The notes under the pieces are model-generated. The model did not search any database. It was not told where the DNA came from and worked only from the letters and a program-made list of their open reading frames with translations. From NCBI GenBank assembly GCA_038211505.1, contig JBBQVO010000004.1, positions 1 to 42,378 on the forward strand: 42,378 bases of DNA. Reading direction: 5' to 3'. Source of the stretch: JBBQVO01 sp038211505. GTDB lineage: Bacteria > Chloroflexota > Dehalococcoidia > DSTF01 > JACRBR01. Both the position numbers and the translations under genes were made by a program. Below are positions 30,408 through 38,441 of the stretch, piece after piece. Each line of letters begins with the position of its first letter. Position 1 is the stretch's first letter.

Positions 30408-31178
30408 TTAAACTTCGGGCCGCATGAACGTGCGGTACTGCGCCATCAGCCGGAAGCCCATGCGCTCGTAAATTGGGCGGCCCATCGCGGACGCCTGTAG
30501 ACTCGACATAACGCAGCCGCTACTCGCGCCTTCGCGCACCGCGTGCCACGTCATGGCCTCGCCGATGCCGCGACGCCGGTATTCCTCGATGCAGGCGACG
30601 TTGTAGACGCCGGCGACCCGATGCGACGCGAGGAGCGCGGACGTGGCGACAGGACGTTCGCCGTCGTAGGCGACATAAAAGCGCACGTCGGGCATGGTGA
30701 GAAGCGACAGCGCGAGGAGCTGGCGCGCGAATTTCGTCGGCATCCCGAAGGAGGAGGCGAGCACGACGGCGTGATCCGCGGCGTTCGACGCATCGACCGG
30801 GCGGATCTCGAGATCCGTCGTCGTGCCCTGATCGCGCGTGATCGCCGGTAGGATGAGGCCGGGGACACTATCGGTGTATGGCAGCCCGAGACCTTCGCAG
30901 ACGCGCTCGCTGACGGGATCGACGCCGTCTCGGACACGCACTATGAATGGCAGCCGGTGGGCGTCGAAGTAGGTGACCGTGTCGGAGATCGCGCGCTTCG
31001 GCTCGGCCAGCTTGCGCATGACGAACGCGACGTTGAACGCGGCGATCGGCAGCCCCGACGCGACGATGCGCAGGCCATCACGTTCGCGGACCTCGCCCGA
31101 TGCAGCGTGGACGGCGATCGAGGCCCAGGCGTCGAAGTAGTTGGCGTCGGCGCGAGCGATCAGTTCGTCGTCGTTCAT
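30408..31178 (-). CDS. GNAT family N-acetyltransferase
   Basis: A 256-residue protein whose C-terminal half is a GNAT domain: VDASNAADH, then VAYDGERPVATSALLA, then the acetyl-CoA-binding YRRRGIGEAMTWHAV, then PIYERMGFRLMAQYRTF. The N-terminal half (FDAWASIAVHAASGEVRERDG) may be a divergent second GNAT-like fold, as in two-domain members. The substrate is unknown. The start is ATG 31178; the Shine-Dalgarno sequence is weak (AGAGA). It is separated from the tRNA gene upstream by about 50 bp on the same strand and could be read from the same promoter. Confidence 0.8.
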   Translation of the reverse strand: MNDDELIARADANYFDAWASIAVHAASGEVRERDGLRIVASGLPIAAFNVAFVMRKLAEPKRAISDTVTYFDAHRLPFIVRVRDGVDPVSERVCEGLGLPYTDSVPGLILPAITRDQGTTTDLEIRPVDASNAADHAVVLASSFGMPTKFARQLLALSLLTMPDVRFYVAYDGERPVATSALLASHRVAGVYNVACIEEYRRRGIGEAMTWHAVREGASSGCVMSSLQASAMGRPIYERMGFRLMAQYRTFMRPEV

Positions 31179-31229
31179 GGTCTCTGTGTGAGATGGGCGT
31201 GATCGGCGCGCGCGGCCGGAGGGGTGGCG

Positions 31230-31305
31230 TGGAGCGGGGGAAGGGGCTCGAACCCTCAACATCCAGCTTGGAAGGCTAGCGCTCTACCAATTGAGCTACC
31301 CCCGC
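31230..31305 (-). tRNA. tRNA-Gly (anticodon TCC)
   Basis: It folds as a complete cloverleaf. The acceptor GCGGGGG pairs with CCCCCGC, the D arm is GCTC...GAGC, and the anticodon stem CTAGC/GCTGG encloses loop CTTCCAA (TCC, reading GGA). The variable loop is ATGTT and the T arm GAGGG-TTCGAGC-CCCTT. The discriminator is T, followed by an encoded CCA (31232-31230). It is the only tRNA recognised here. Confidence 0.97.
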
Positions 31306-31322
31306 ACGAGGTCAGCGGCAGA

Positions 31323-31328
31323 AGTATA
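31323..31328 (-). promoter_or_regulatory. -10 box TATACT of the tRNA-Gly gene
   Basis: TATACT on the minus strand lies 17 nt upstream of the mature tRNA 5' end, giving a 5' leader of about 10 nt. The -35 is weak. Confidence 0.5.
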
Positions 31329-31418
31329 ACGAATGACGTTCCGCCGTCGTGTCCGTTACGGCGCCTGGTTCGACGAGATTGGGCGATTTGCAGAAGTCAA
31401 CGCGCAATGGCGTGGCTC

Positions 31419-32768
31419 TTACTCCGCTGCCGCGTCGCGGTGACGCACCATCAGCGTCAGGCCGCGGACGGCGGTGATCACGACGGACTCGCCGCGGCGC
31501 ACGGGGCCGTCTTCGGCGACGGCCTTCCAGCGTTCGCCTTCGACGAAGACGTAGCCGGCTGGGCTGAGATCGGATCTCGCGATCGCGCGGTTACCGACCA
31601 TCGCCAGCGACCCGAGCTTCGCGGGCGCGCGGCGCGATCGGACGATCGCCGTCGCGATGATCGCGAAGAAGCCTGCGCAGACGGCGCCCATGCCGATGAT
31701 CAGCCAGCGGTTCACCTGAAAGTCGGCGTTGCTGGTGGATGTGAGCAGCAGGCCACCGAGGATCAACGAGATCGCGCCGCCAACGCCGAGCGCGCCGATG
31801 CCGCCGACGTAGAACTCGGCGGCGAAGAGCACGAAGGCGAGCAGGATCAGCGCGACACCCGTCCAGTTCACCGGCAGCGTGCCGAGCACGAAGAATGCCA
31901 GCAGCAACGAGATCGCGCCGAACACGCCGGGGAACATCACGCCCGGATGCAGCAGTTCGACGAGCAGCCCCAGACCGCCGAGAGTCAAGAGCAGAAACGC
32001 GATGTTCGGATCGCTGAGCACCATCTCCAGTCGCTCGAGGAACGTCATCGAATTGGAGACGCGTGCTACGGATGAGAGACCGGAGAGCGTCACGTCGCTG
32101 CCGTTGACGCTGACCGTGTGGCCGTCGGCCTGGCGCAGGAGGTCATCGATATCGGTCGCGGCGTAGTCGACGATGTGCATCGCAACCGCGTCGCTCGTCG
32201 GAGCGGAGACGCTGTCTCGCACGGCCTTCTCGGCCCACTCGGCGTTGCGGCCGTGCTGCTCGGCGATCGCGCGCGCGCCCGCCGCGGCATCGTTCTCGAC
32301 CTTGACGCCGAGCGTGCCGCCGATATCGTTGCCGCTCGAATCGATCGGGTGTGCGGCGCCAATGCGTGTGCCGGGCGCCATCGCGGCGACGTGCGCTGAC
32401 ATCGTGATGAATGTGCCGGCCGATGCGGCGCGGCCGCCGCTCGGCGAGACGTAGACGATCACCGGCACCTTCGCCGACTGAATGCGCTGCACGATCTCGT
32501 CCATCGACGTCGAGAGGCCGCCCGGCGTGTCGAGCTTGATCACGACGGCCTTCGCGTCCGTCCGCTCCGCCTCGCTGATGCCGCGATCGATATAGCGCGC
32601 GAGCACGGGATTGACTTCCGCCTGCGCCGTGAGGATGTGCACGGCGCCGCGCTCATGGATCGACGGCGCGCACGCCGCCGCGATTCCGGCTAGCAGGATC
32701 ACGACGGCGATCGCGAGTCGCGCCGCACGCGGAGGAAGCGGATACGATTTAGCGCACAGGTTAGGCAT
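31419..32768 (-). CDS. NfeD-family membrane-bound ClpP-like serine protease
   Basis: A 449-residue NfeD long-form protein. A signal or membrane segment covers residues 16-34 (it ends AAAC, only loosely lipobox-like). The ClpP-like protease domain carries Ser116 in AASAG and Lys156 in LGVKVEND as the probable Ser-Lys dyad. Four or five hydrophobic segments follow (about residues 225-350), and a C-terminal OB-fold ends in RHRDA. Family members cleave hydrophobic membrane peptides such as stomatin tails; no stomatin/slipin gene is adjacent. The start is ATG 32768, with GGAG 8 nt upstream. It diverges from a methyltransferase gene 48 bp away. Confidence 0.9.
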   Translation of the reverse strand: MPNLCAKSYPLPPRAARLAIAVVILLAGIAAACAPSIHERGAVHILTAQAEVNPVLARYIDRGISEAERTDAKAVVIKLDTPGGLSTSMDEIVQRIQSAKVPVIVYVSPSGGRAASAGTFITMSAHVAAMAPGTRIGAAHPIDSSGNDIGGTLGVKVENDAAAGARAIAEQHGRNAEWAEKAVRDSVSAPTSDAVAMHIVDYAATDIDDLLRQADGHTVSVNGSDVTLSGLSSVARVSNSMTFLERLEMVLSDPNIAFLLLTLGGLGLLVELLHPGVMFPGVFGAISLLLAFFVLGTLPVNWTGVALILLAFVLFAAEFYVGGIGALGVGGAISLILGGLLLTSTSNADFQVNRWLIIGMGAVCAGFFAIIATAIVRSRRAPAKLGSLAMVGNRAIARSDLSPAGYVFVEGERWKAVAEDGPVRRGESVVITAVRGLTLMVRHRDAAAE

Positions 32769-32816
32769 CGACCAAGCTCCAGTACAGTATGACTCGACGG
32801 CGCGAAGGATCAGAAG

Positions 32817-33500
32817 ATGACGGACAAGCGCAAGCTCATCGTGGCGGCCGGGTACGACGCGATCACCCAGAGCTACCTCGATCTCGTCAGCTCGATGGGC
32901 GGCAGCGGCGTGCGCGAGAAGTATCTCGCGGTGATCGACGAGCTGGTGCCGGCTGGTTCGCGCATTCTCGAGCTCGGATGCGGCGCCGGGACGCCGATGA
33001 CGCGGGCGCTCGCCGAGCGTTACCGCGTCGCGGCGCTCGATATCTCCTCGAACCAGCTCGCGCTCGCGCACACGATTGCGCCGGCGGCCAACTGCATGCG
33101 CGGCGACATGACGCTCCTGCCGATGCGTGACGGCTCATGCGCGGCGGTGGCGGCGTTCTACTCGCCCACGCATGTGCCCCGCGACGAGCATCCGTCGTTG
33201 CTCACCGAGATCCGCCGCGTGCTGCGGCCACAAGGCATCACCGTGCTGACTATGGGATCGGCCGACAACCCCGACGGCTACGACGATAACTGGCTCGGCG
33301 CGCCGATGTTCTGGAGCCACTTCGACGGCGACACGAACGTCGCCCTCGTCCGCGACGCTGGCTTCGAGATCATCTCCGAAGCTGACGAGTTGGAGCACGA
33401 ATACGGGGTTCCGGTTCGGTTTCGGTGGATCGTCGCGCGCCGCGCTCGAGTCCGCGCACAGGATCGGCGTCGCCCATCGCGAACGTCATTCGTTGATTGA
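32817..33500 (+). CDS. Class I SAM-dependent methyltransferase
   Basis: A 227-residue cytoplasmic methyltransferase. Motif I is ILELGCGAGTP (residues 50-60), with AALDISSNQL as the acidic loop and VAAFYSPTHVPRDEH as the post-II region. The opening AAGYDAITQSYLDL is usual in small-molecule methyltransferases. The substrate cannot be assigned. The C-terminal 20 residues are Arg-rich and may be an extension. The start is ATG 32817, with GAAGGA 7 nt upstream. Confidence 0.85.
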   Translation: MTDKRKLIVAAGYDAITQSYLDLVSSMGGSGVREKYLAVIDELVPAGSRILELGCGAGTPMTRALAERYRVAALDISSNQLALAHTIAPAANCMRGDMTLLPMRDGSCAAVAAFYSPTHVPRDEHPSLLTEIRRVLRPQGITVLTMGSADNPDGYDDNWLGAPMFWSHFDGDTNVALVRDAGFEIISEADELEHEYGVPVRFRWIVARRARVRAQDRRRPSRTSFVD

Positions 33501-33569
33501 CGCGGCGTGAGCGTAAGGGCCGCGCGGCGTAGAATCTGTACGTAGATCTCGCTGTGGGGATGATTTGAT

Positions 33570-35237
33570 ATGACTTCAAGCACGACGATTGAGACGCTGG
33601 CGGGAGCTCTGCGGCTTGCTGATGTCGCGGACAAGCTGGCGGCGGCGGCGATCGCGCGAGCGAGCGAGCTGACGCGCGGCGGCAGCGGCATCGACGACCA
33701 CCAGGTGCTCTGCGAGCGCTTGGCGATGATCGCGACGGAAGCGCGTGCCGCGCGAGCGCTCGCTGCGTATTGCGAGCGGCTGGCGTCGTCCGGGCGCGCG
33801 GATTCGCTGAGCGAAGATCAGGCCTTCGCTTACGCGGCCGAGGTCGTCGCCAAGACGCTCGCAATCGCGGAGGCGCATCCCGACGACTTCGCCGACGTCG
33901 ACGCCGCCCGCGATGACGTCCGCGCGCTGATCTGCGACGGCCTCGACGACGCGCGCCTGCGCCGGATCGGCGTCGCCGTGATCGATGCGCGCGCCGTCAA
34001 CGGGACGGAGCTCGATAGCGACGACGCGGCGCAGACGCGGACGTTCGCGCGCCAGTTCGCGAAGCAGGAAGTGCTGCGCGAAGAAGACGGCGTCGCGCTC
34101 GCCGATCGTATTCATCGCGACGATTTGCTCGTGCCGGAGTCGCTGATCAAGCAGTTCAGCGAGCTCGGCTTCTTCGGCTCATCCGTACCCGACACCTACG
34201 GCGGCACGGAGATGGGCTACCTGACGATGATCGTGCTGACGGAGGAGCTGTCGCAGGCATCGCTGATCGCCGGCTCGTTGCTGACGCGATCGGAGATCCT
34301 CACGCGCGCGCTGCTCGAGGGCGGCACGGAGGCGCAGAAGCAACACTGGCTGCCGAAGCTCGCGACCGGCGAAGTGCTCGTCGGCATCTCGGTGACGGAG
34401 CCGGATGTCGGATCTGATGTCGCCTCGGTGCAGTGCAAGGCGACGCGCGGCGAGGTCGGCGGCAAGCAAGGGTGGCTGCTGAACGGCGCGAAGGCATGGT
34501 GCACGTTCGCCGGCCGCGCCAACGTCCTCGCGCTACTCGCGCGGACCGACGCTGACGCATCGAAGGGGTACGCCGGGCTGTCGCTGTTCATCGTGCCGAA
34601 GGATACGTTCGACGGTCATCAGTTCGAATACCGTCAGTCAACCGGCGGAGTACTCACCGGCGAAGCGATCCCGACGCCGGGCTATCGCGGCATGCATTCG
34701 TACATCTTGAATCTCGAAGACTTCTTTGTGCCGGCGGAGAATCTCGTCGGCGAAGAAGGCGGCGTCGGCCGCGGCTTCTATCTGACGCTCGGCGGCTTCG
34801 CGATCGGACGTCTGCAGACCGGCGGGCGCGCGCTCGGCGTCGCGCAGGCGTCGATCGAGAAGGCGTGCGCGTACGTCTCGCAGCGCGTGCAGTTCGGCGA
34901 GCCGATCGCCGAGTACCAGCTCACGCAGTACAAGATCGGCCTGATGGCGACGCGCATCGCCGCCGCGCGCCAGCTGACGTACGACGTCGCGCGCACGACG
35001 GATCCGAGAGCGCGCGCTCCGCTCGGCCCGGCGATGGCGAAGCTGTTCGCGTCGGATGTCGCCGTCTGGGCGTCGCAGGAGGCGCAGCTGCTGCACGGCG
35101 GCTGGGGCTACGCCGAGGAAGACCGCATCAGCCGCTACGTCGCCGACGCGCAGGTCCTGCCGATCTTCGAAGGCGTGAAGGCGACGCTGGAGCTCAAAGT
35201 GATCGCCCGCGCTCTCTGCGCCACCGACGCGGGCTAG
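33570..35237 (+). CDS. Acyl-CoA dehydrogenase, (2S)-methylsuccinyl-CoA dehydrogenase-like
   Basis: A 555-residue FAD enzyme, about 170 residues longer than an ordinary acyl-CoA dehydrogenase. The helical N-terminal extension (CERLAMIATEARAARALAAY) is the architecture of methylsuccinyl-CoA dehydrogenase (Mcd) of the ethylmalonyl-CoA pathway. The core shows ISVTEPDVGSDVAS, GWLLNGAKAWCTFAG, and a C-terminal LPIFEGVKATLEL whose Glu is the likely catalytic base. Mcd oxidises (2S)-methylsuccinyl-CoA to mesaconyl-CoA. The next gene encodes the lyase that cleaves the hydrated product, which supports this reading. The start is ATG 33570, with GGGGA upstream. A different acyl substrate remains possible. 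Confidence 0.7.
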   Translation: MTSSTTIETLAGALRLADVADKLAAAAIARASELTRGGSGIDDHQVLCERLAMIATEARAARALAAYCERLASSGRADSLSEDQAFAYAAEVVAKTLAIAEAHPDDFADVDAARDDVRALICDGLDDARLRRIGVAVIDARAVNGTELDSDDAAQTRTFARQFAKQEVLREEDGVALADRIHRDDLLVPESLIKQFSELGFFGSSVPDTYGGTEMGYLTMIVLTEELSQASLIAGSLLTRSEILTRALLEGGTEAQKQHWLPKLATGEVLVGISVTEPDVGSDVASVQCKATRGEVGGKQGWLLNGAKAWCTFAGRANVLALLARTDADASKGYAGLSLFIVPKDTFDGHQFEYRQSTGGVLTGEAIPTPGYRGMHSYILNLEDFFVPAENLVGEEGGVGRGFYLTLGGFAIGRLQTGGRALGVAQASIEKACAYVSQRVQFGEPIAEYQLTQYKIGLMATRIAAARQLTYDVARTTDPRARAPLGPAMAKLFASDVAVWASQEAQLLHGGWGYAEEDRISRYVADAQVLPIFEGVKATLELKVIARALCATDAG

Positions 35238-35286
35238 CGCAAGAACGAAGGCCGGACGATTCACGACCCACGACAGGAGAAGCGCG

Positions 35287-36315
35287 ATGTACATCATGCA
35301 GAAGCAGGGGCGGTTTGTGATTCCGCGGACGGAGCTCACGTACCCCGCGCACACGATCAAGATGAACGAGAAGGCGGCGCAGGCGCCGGTGGATCACGTC
35401 ATGCCCGACTTCGAGGATGCCTGTCCCTACGAGTTCAAGGGCGAGCCGAGCCGTAAGACGCTAGTCGAGGCCCTCAACACGATCGACTTCGGCATGAAGG
35501 TGATCGCGATTCGCCCGAACAACATCAAGTCGAAGTATTTTCTCGGAGATGTGCAGGCGATCATGCTCGGCGCGCCGGACAAGTTTCACGGCATCATCTT
35601 GCCGAAGACGGAAGAGCCCGCCGACATCATCCATCTCTCGCGCCTGCTCGACGCATTCGAAGAGCAGGGCGGCTGGACGACGCACGTGCAGATCGAAGCG
35701 CTGATCGAAACGCCGCTCGGCGTGATCAACGCCTACAGCATCGCCAAAGCATCCCCGCGCATGGCGGGGCTGATCTTCGGCATCGCCGACTTCAGCGCGA
35801 CGATGGGCGTCCGCGACATGATCGACAACCAGAACCGCAACTTCGCCTACGCCAAGCAGGCGACGGTCGTCGCGGCCAAGGCGGCCGGATTGCATGCGGT
35901 CGATAACGCGTTCCTGCGGCTGATTCGCCCCGATACATCGGCCGAGGAAGCGGAGACGATCAAGGCGCAGCTGCGCGAGAAGAGCGAAGGCTCGCGAGAT
36001 CTCGGCATGGACGGCACGTGGGTGATCCACCCGCAACAGGCCGAGATCGCCAACGACGTCTTCACGCCAACCGATGAGCAGATCGCCAAGACGAAGCGAT
36101 CGCTCGAGGTCTACCACCGCCTCGGCGGCGGCTCGATCGCTGACCCGGAGACGGGTGAGTTCTACGACGAGGCGACGACGAAGGGCATGCTGATGGACAT
36201 GGCGAAGGCGGTGCAGGCCGGCAAGCTCGACGCCGGATATCTCGCTGAGATGTCGGCGAAGTCGAAGGCAGTCTCCGGCTACGACATCCTCGAAGTGATG
36301 GGCCGCGTCGCCTGA
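35287..36315 (+). CDS. CitE-like lyase, (methyl)malyl-CoA lyase family
   Basis: A 342-residue TIM-barrel CoA lyase. Metal- and CoA-binding segments include HVMPDFEDACPYEFKGEP, IRPNNI, HVQIEALIETPLGV (acidic metal ligand) and FGIADFSATMG. These match the CitE/malyl-CoA lyase superfamily, particularly the L-malyl-CoA/beta-methylmalyl-CoA lyase branch. Such enzymes split malyl-CoA to acetyl-CoA plus glyoxylate, and methylmalyl-CoA to propionyl-CoA plus glyoxylate. The start is ATG 35287, with AGGAG upstream. It lies 49 bp after the Mcd-like gene, so they are likely co-transcribed. A mesaconyl-CoA hydratase gene that would link them is not adjacent. Confidence 0.78.
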   Translation: MYIMQKQGRFVIPRTELTYPAHTIKMNEKAAQAPVDHVMPDFEDACPYEFKGEPSRKTLVEALNTIDFGMKVIAIRPNNIKSKYFLGDVQAIMLGAPDKFHGIILPKTEEPADIIHLSRLLDAFEEQGGWTTHVQIEALIETPLGVINAYSIAKASPRMAGLIFGIADFSATMGVRDMIDNQNRNFAYAKQATVVAAKAAGLHAVDNAFLRLIRPDTSAEEAETIKAQLREKSEGSRDLGMDGTWVIHPQQAEIANDVFTPTDEQIAKTKRSLEVYHRLGGGSIADPETGEFYDEATTKGMLMDMAKAVQAGKLDAGYLAEMSAKSKAVSGYDILEVMGRVA

Positions 36316-36319
36316 AAGG

Positions 36320-36390
36320 AACCGCGGATTGCGCGGATCTCACGGATGGGATGGGGCGGAACCACAGATTTCACAGATTTTCACAGATGA
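36320..36390. repeat. Dispersed low-complexity repeat (CACAGATTTCACAGATT type)
   Basis: ACCGCGGATTGCGCGGATCT precedes ACCACAGATTTCACAGATTT and CACAGATGA, a widespread kind of intergenic repeat. It lies between the convergent lyase and MarR genes. No reading frame here looks like protein. Confidence 0.55.
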
Positions 36391-36399
36391 GATTTCGGG

Positions 36400-36434
36400 A
36401 CGATGCCGTTCGCACTCGCGAGTGGCATCGTTTC
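36400..36434 (+). terminator. Probable terminator of the Mcd-like/lyase operon
   Basis: ACGATGCC (36400-36407) pairs with GGCATCGT (36424-36431), with TTTCGTT after it. The loop contains the palindrome CACTCGCGAGTG, which could form an alternative smaller stem. The orientation suits the plus-strand lyase gene. 36435-36500 shows nothing else. Confidence 0.5.
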
Positions 36435-36500
36435 GTTGATGGCGAGCCAGTTGAGGCGCGATGTCGGCGAGGGCAACAGCAAGACCGCAGGATACGACGC

Positions 36501-37013
36501 TCAGTCCGTCGCGTCGTGGCGGGCGGATGCGGCGGCCGCGTTGAGATCGGCCAGCGATGCGGCGAGGCGCTCGAGCTGGCCGTCGTCCATGCGGCGGATG
36601 ATGTTAAAGAAGTAGGCGCCGGCGATACGGCGGATCGCGGTCACCGTCACGGTGCCCGTATCCGTGAGGAAGTTGCGGACCACACGGCGGTCGACCGGAT
36701 CTTCCTCGCGGCGCACGAGACCCTGCCGCACGAGGCGATCGACGTGGCCGGTGATCGTCGATGGGTTGACGCCGAGATGATCGGCCAGCGCGCCGACGGG
36801 CAGGCCGTCGTCGTCGCGCAGCGCCCAGAGCAGACGCATCTGCGGGATCGTCAGCCCATCGTCGGACCAGCCCTGAATGCGTAGCGCGTCGATGATGCCG
36901 ACGGCGTCACCGAACGCGTGGGCGACGCGGCCGAGCAGCTCCATGCGCTCAGGCTCGATGCCCATGTCGTCCGCGAGGCTCGGTGCGTCGCTGGTCTGCT
37001 GCTTCTGTACCAC
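36501..37013 (-). CDS. MarR-family transcriptional regulator
   Basis: A 170-residue winged-helix regulator: the recognition-helix region ADHLGVNPSTITGHVDRLVRQ, then the wing VRREEDPVDRRVVRN, framed by dimerisation helices at both ends. MarR proteins usually respond to small aromatic or lipophilic ligands and repress neighbouring genes. It is transcribed away from the ferritin-like gene at 37137, so that cluster is its most likely target. The start is GTG 37013, without a clear Shine-Dalgarno sequence. Confidence 0.85.
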   Translation of the reverse strand: MVQKQQTSDAPSLADDMGIEPERMELLGRVAHAFGDAVGIIDALRIQGWSDDGLTIPQMRLLWALRDDDGLPVGALADHLGVNPSTITGHVDRLVRQGLVRREEDPVDRRVVRNFLTDTGTVTVTAIRRIAGAYFFNIIRRMDDGQLERLAASLADLNAAAASARHDATD

Positions 37014-37045
37014 GCTAATGCTTGCCCAATCTGAAACATTTGCCC

Positions 37046-37075
37046 TTTACAAAACGATTCAGGTGGGAGTATATT
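37046..37075 (+). promoter_or_regulatory. Strong promoter of the diiron-ferredoxin cluster
   Basis: TTTACA (37046-37051) and TATATT (37070-37075), 18-nt spacer, five of six consensus positions each. It is one of the best-matching promoters in the window, in the gap between the divergent MarR gene and the ferritin-like gene. The MarR regulator probably binds here, although no single clear dyad was identified. The leader carries GGGAGGATCC before the ATG at 37137. Confidence 0.6.
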
Positions 37076-37136
37076 CGACACACAACCGAACATTCAACTG
37101 CCAGCGCAACAGGAATGACCTGCGGGAGGATCCGAG

Positions 37137-37955
37137 ATGAGCAAGTTCGCCGAGAAGGTCAAGCAGACGCCGTCGATTCGCGAGCCCGCGTATCGCCCGG
37201 TGATGAACTTCAACGCCGAGGAGAAAGCGGACCTGGCGACGAAGATCGGCGACGCCGATCTGTACCAGGATCTCTTCACGATGCGCGAGATGGTCCGGAC
37301 GCAGCCCGAGAACATCGAGCTGAAGAAGGCGTTGGTCAGCGGCATCGCCAGCGCCGAGTTCGCAGGCATCGATGCCTTCAGCCGCAAGGTTGTTGAGTGG
37401 CAGGAATGGCCCGTGCCGGAGACGCTGATCATGGCGATGGCGCGGCAGACGTGGGACGAAGTGCGCCACGCGTGGCTCGCGAAGGGCCTCGTCGAGTCGT
37501 ACGGCGGCAAGATCGGCGACTATCCGGATACGCTGGCCGGCGGCGGCGGCGCGCCGGTTCCGACGCCGGCTCAGACGTCGCTCGGGCAGTCGTATGAGGC
37601 GATGGGCGAGGAGCTGTTTCGCGATCCGGTCGTCAGCCTCTCGATGGTCAATGTATCGCTCGAAGGCGGTGCGCTGACGCTGTTCCAGGAGACATCGACG
37701 GTCGGCGACAAGATCGGCGACTCGCTGATGGCGCACTGCTACGACTACAACTGGGCGGACGAAGTGACGCACACCGCAATCGGCGATTACTTCGTGAAAG
37801 AGCTGACGCACGACAAGCCCGAAGAAGAAGCGAAGGCGCTGCGCGTCCACGCGATGTCCGAACTCTTCCGCTCGCGATTGAATGGCCAGCAGAGCGAGGA
37901 GCTGAAGGAGTTCTTCGCCGAAGAGATGACGCGCGCTACTGCCGCGCTCGGGTGA
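37137..37955 (+). CDS. Ferritin-like diiron protein A, putative oxygenase subunit
   Basis: A 272-residue protein with the full diiron ligand set of the ferritin-like superfamily: Glu74 (ASAEFAG), Glu108/His111 (WDEVRHAW), Glu176 (SLEGGAL) and Glu209/His212 (ADEVTHTAIG). A Gly/Pro-rich linker around residues 133-145 separates the two half-sites. It is not a cage ferritin by sequence. The arrangement recalls diiron hydroxylases such as PaaA or BoxB, but no specific substrate can be named. The start is ATG 37137, with GGGAGG upstream. It is first in a same-strand series with a ferredoxin, a second ferritin-like protein, a flavin enzyme and an SDR. Confidence 0.75.
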   Translation: MSKFAEKVKQTPSIREPAYRPVMNFNAEEKADLATKIGDADLYQDLFTMREMVRTQPENIELKKALVSGIASAEFAGIDAFSRKVVEWQEWPVPETLIMAMARQTWDEVRHAWLAKGLVESYGGKIGDYPDTLAGGGGAPVPTPAQTSLGQSYEAMGEELFRDPVVSLSMVNVSLEGGALTLFQETSTVGDKIGDSLMAHCYDYNWADEVTHTAIGDYFVKELTHDKPEEEAKALRVHAMSELFRSRLNGQQSEELKEFFAEEMTRATAALG

Positions 37956-37968
37956 CGAGAGAGCTCAC

Positions 37969-37992
37969 CACAGAGACACAGAGGCACAGAGT
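37969..37992. repeat. Short CACAGA-rich repeat
   Basis: CCACAGAGACACAGAGGCAC followed by AGAG, an imperfect repeated 8-9-mer. It is in the 120-bp gap between the diiron gene and the ferredoxin gene. Similar phrases are common non-coding repeats. Nothing else is seen in the gap. Confidence 0.5.
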
Positions 37993-38075
37993 TTTGGGGG
38001 GCGTGATCAGGCTCTTTGGACGAATCCGGAGCGTTGGCGCGATTGCCAGAGCGCAGTTCGTGATCAGGAGATGGT

Positions 38076-38390
38076 GTGGCAGTTGTAGCGATTGATCTTT
38101 CGCGGTGCATCAACTGCGGCTGGTGCAGGCGCGTGTGTCCAACGGAGACGATCAAGTACTTCGCGACGAAGCACCGCACGCACGTCGTCGATCCGGACGG
38201 GTGCATCGACTGCGGCATCTGCGTGCCCGTCTGCCCCGTCGACTGCATCGATGCCGTGCCGGAGTACGTCGTCGCGCCGGAGAAGCTCGTCGTAGCGCGA
38301 GGTCGCGCGAAGGGCTTCGCCGCCAATCAACGGAAGATGAAGCTCGACCGCGAGAGCGTTGTCGCGCGAGCGCTCGCCAACATTCCGTGA
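38076..38390 (+). CDS. 2[4Fe-4S] ferredoxin
   Basis: A 104-residue ferredoxin with two complete cluster motifs: Cys11, Cys14, Cys17 and Cys21 (CINCGWCRRVCP), then Cys43, Cys46, Cys49 and Cys53 (CIDCGICVPVCP). A ninth Cys57 lies just after. A basic C-terminal tail of about 45 residues (GRAKGFAANQRKMKLDRES) is unusual for a free ferredoxin and may dock on a partner. The start is GTG 38076, with AGGAG 5 nt upstream. Its place between the two diiron genes suggests it supplies electrons to them. Confidence 0.9.
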   Translation: MAVVAIDLSRCINCGWCRRVCPTETIKYFATKHRTHVVDPDGCIDCGICVPVCPVDCIDAVPEYVVAPEKLVVARGRAKGFAANQRKMKLDRESVVARALANIP

Positions 38391-38441
38391 GTGCGTGACC
38401 GTGCCGCGCGCGGTTCACTGGCGAAGTGAGACGGAGAGAAC

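Noticed and set aside
31230..31305. A suppressor or other unusual tRNA
   Set aside because: It folds as a normal tRNA-Gly with anticodon TCC and an encoded CCA end.
36316..37136. A second gene on the plus strand opposite the MarR gene
   Set aside because: The frames there show no family features and lie over the regulator's coding strand or over the dispersed repeat.
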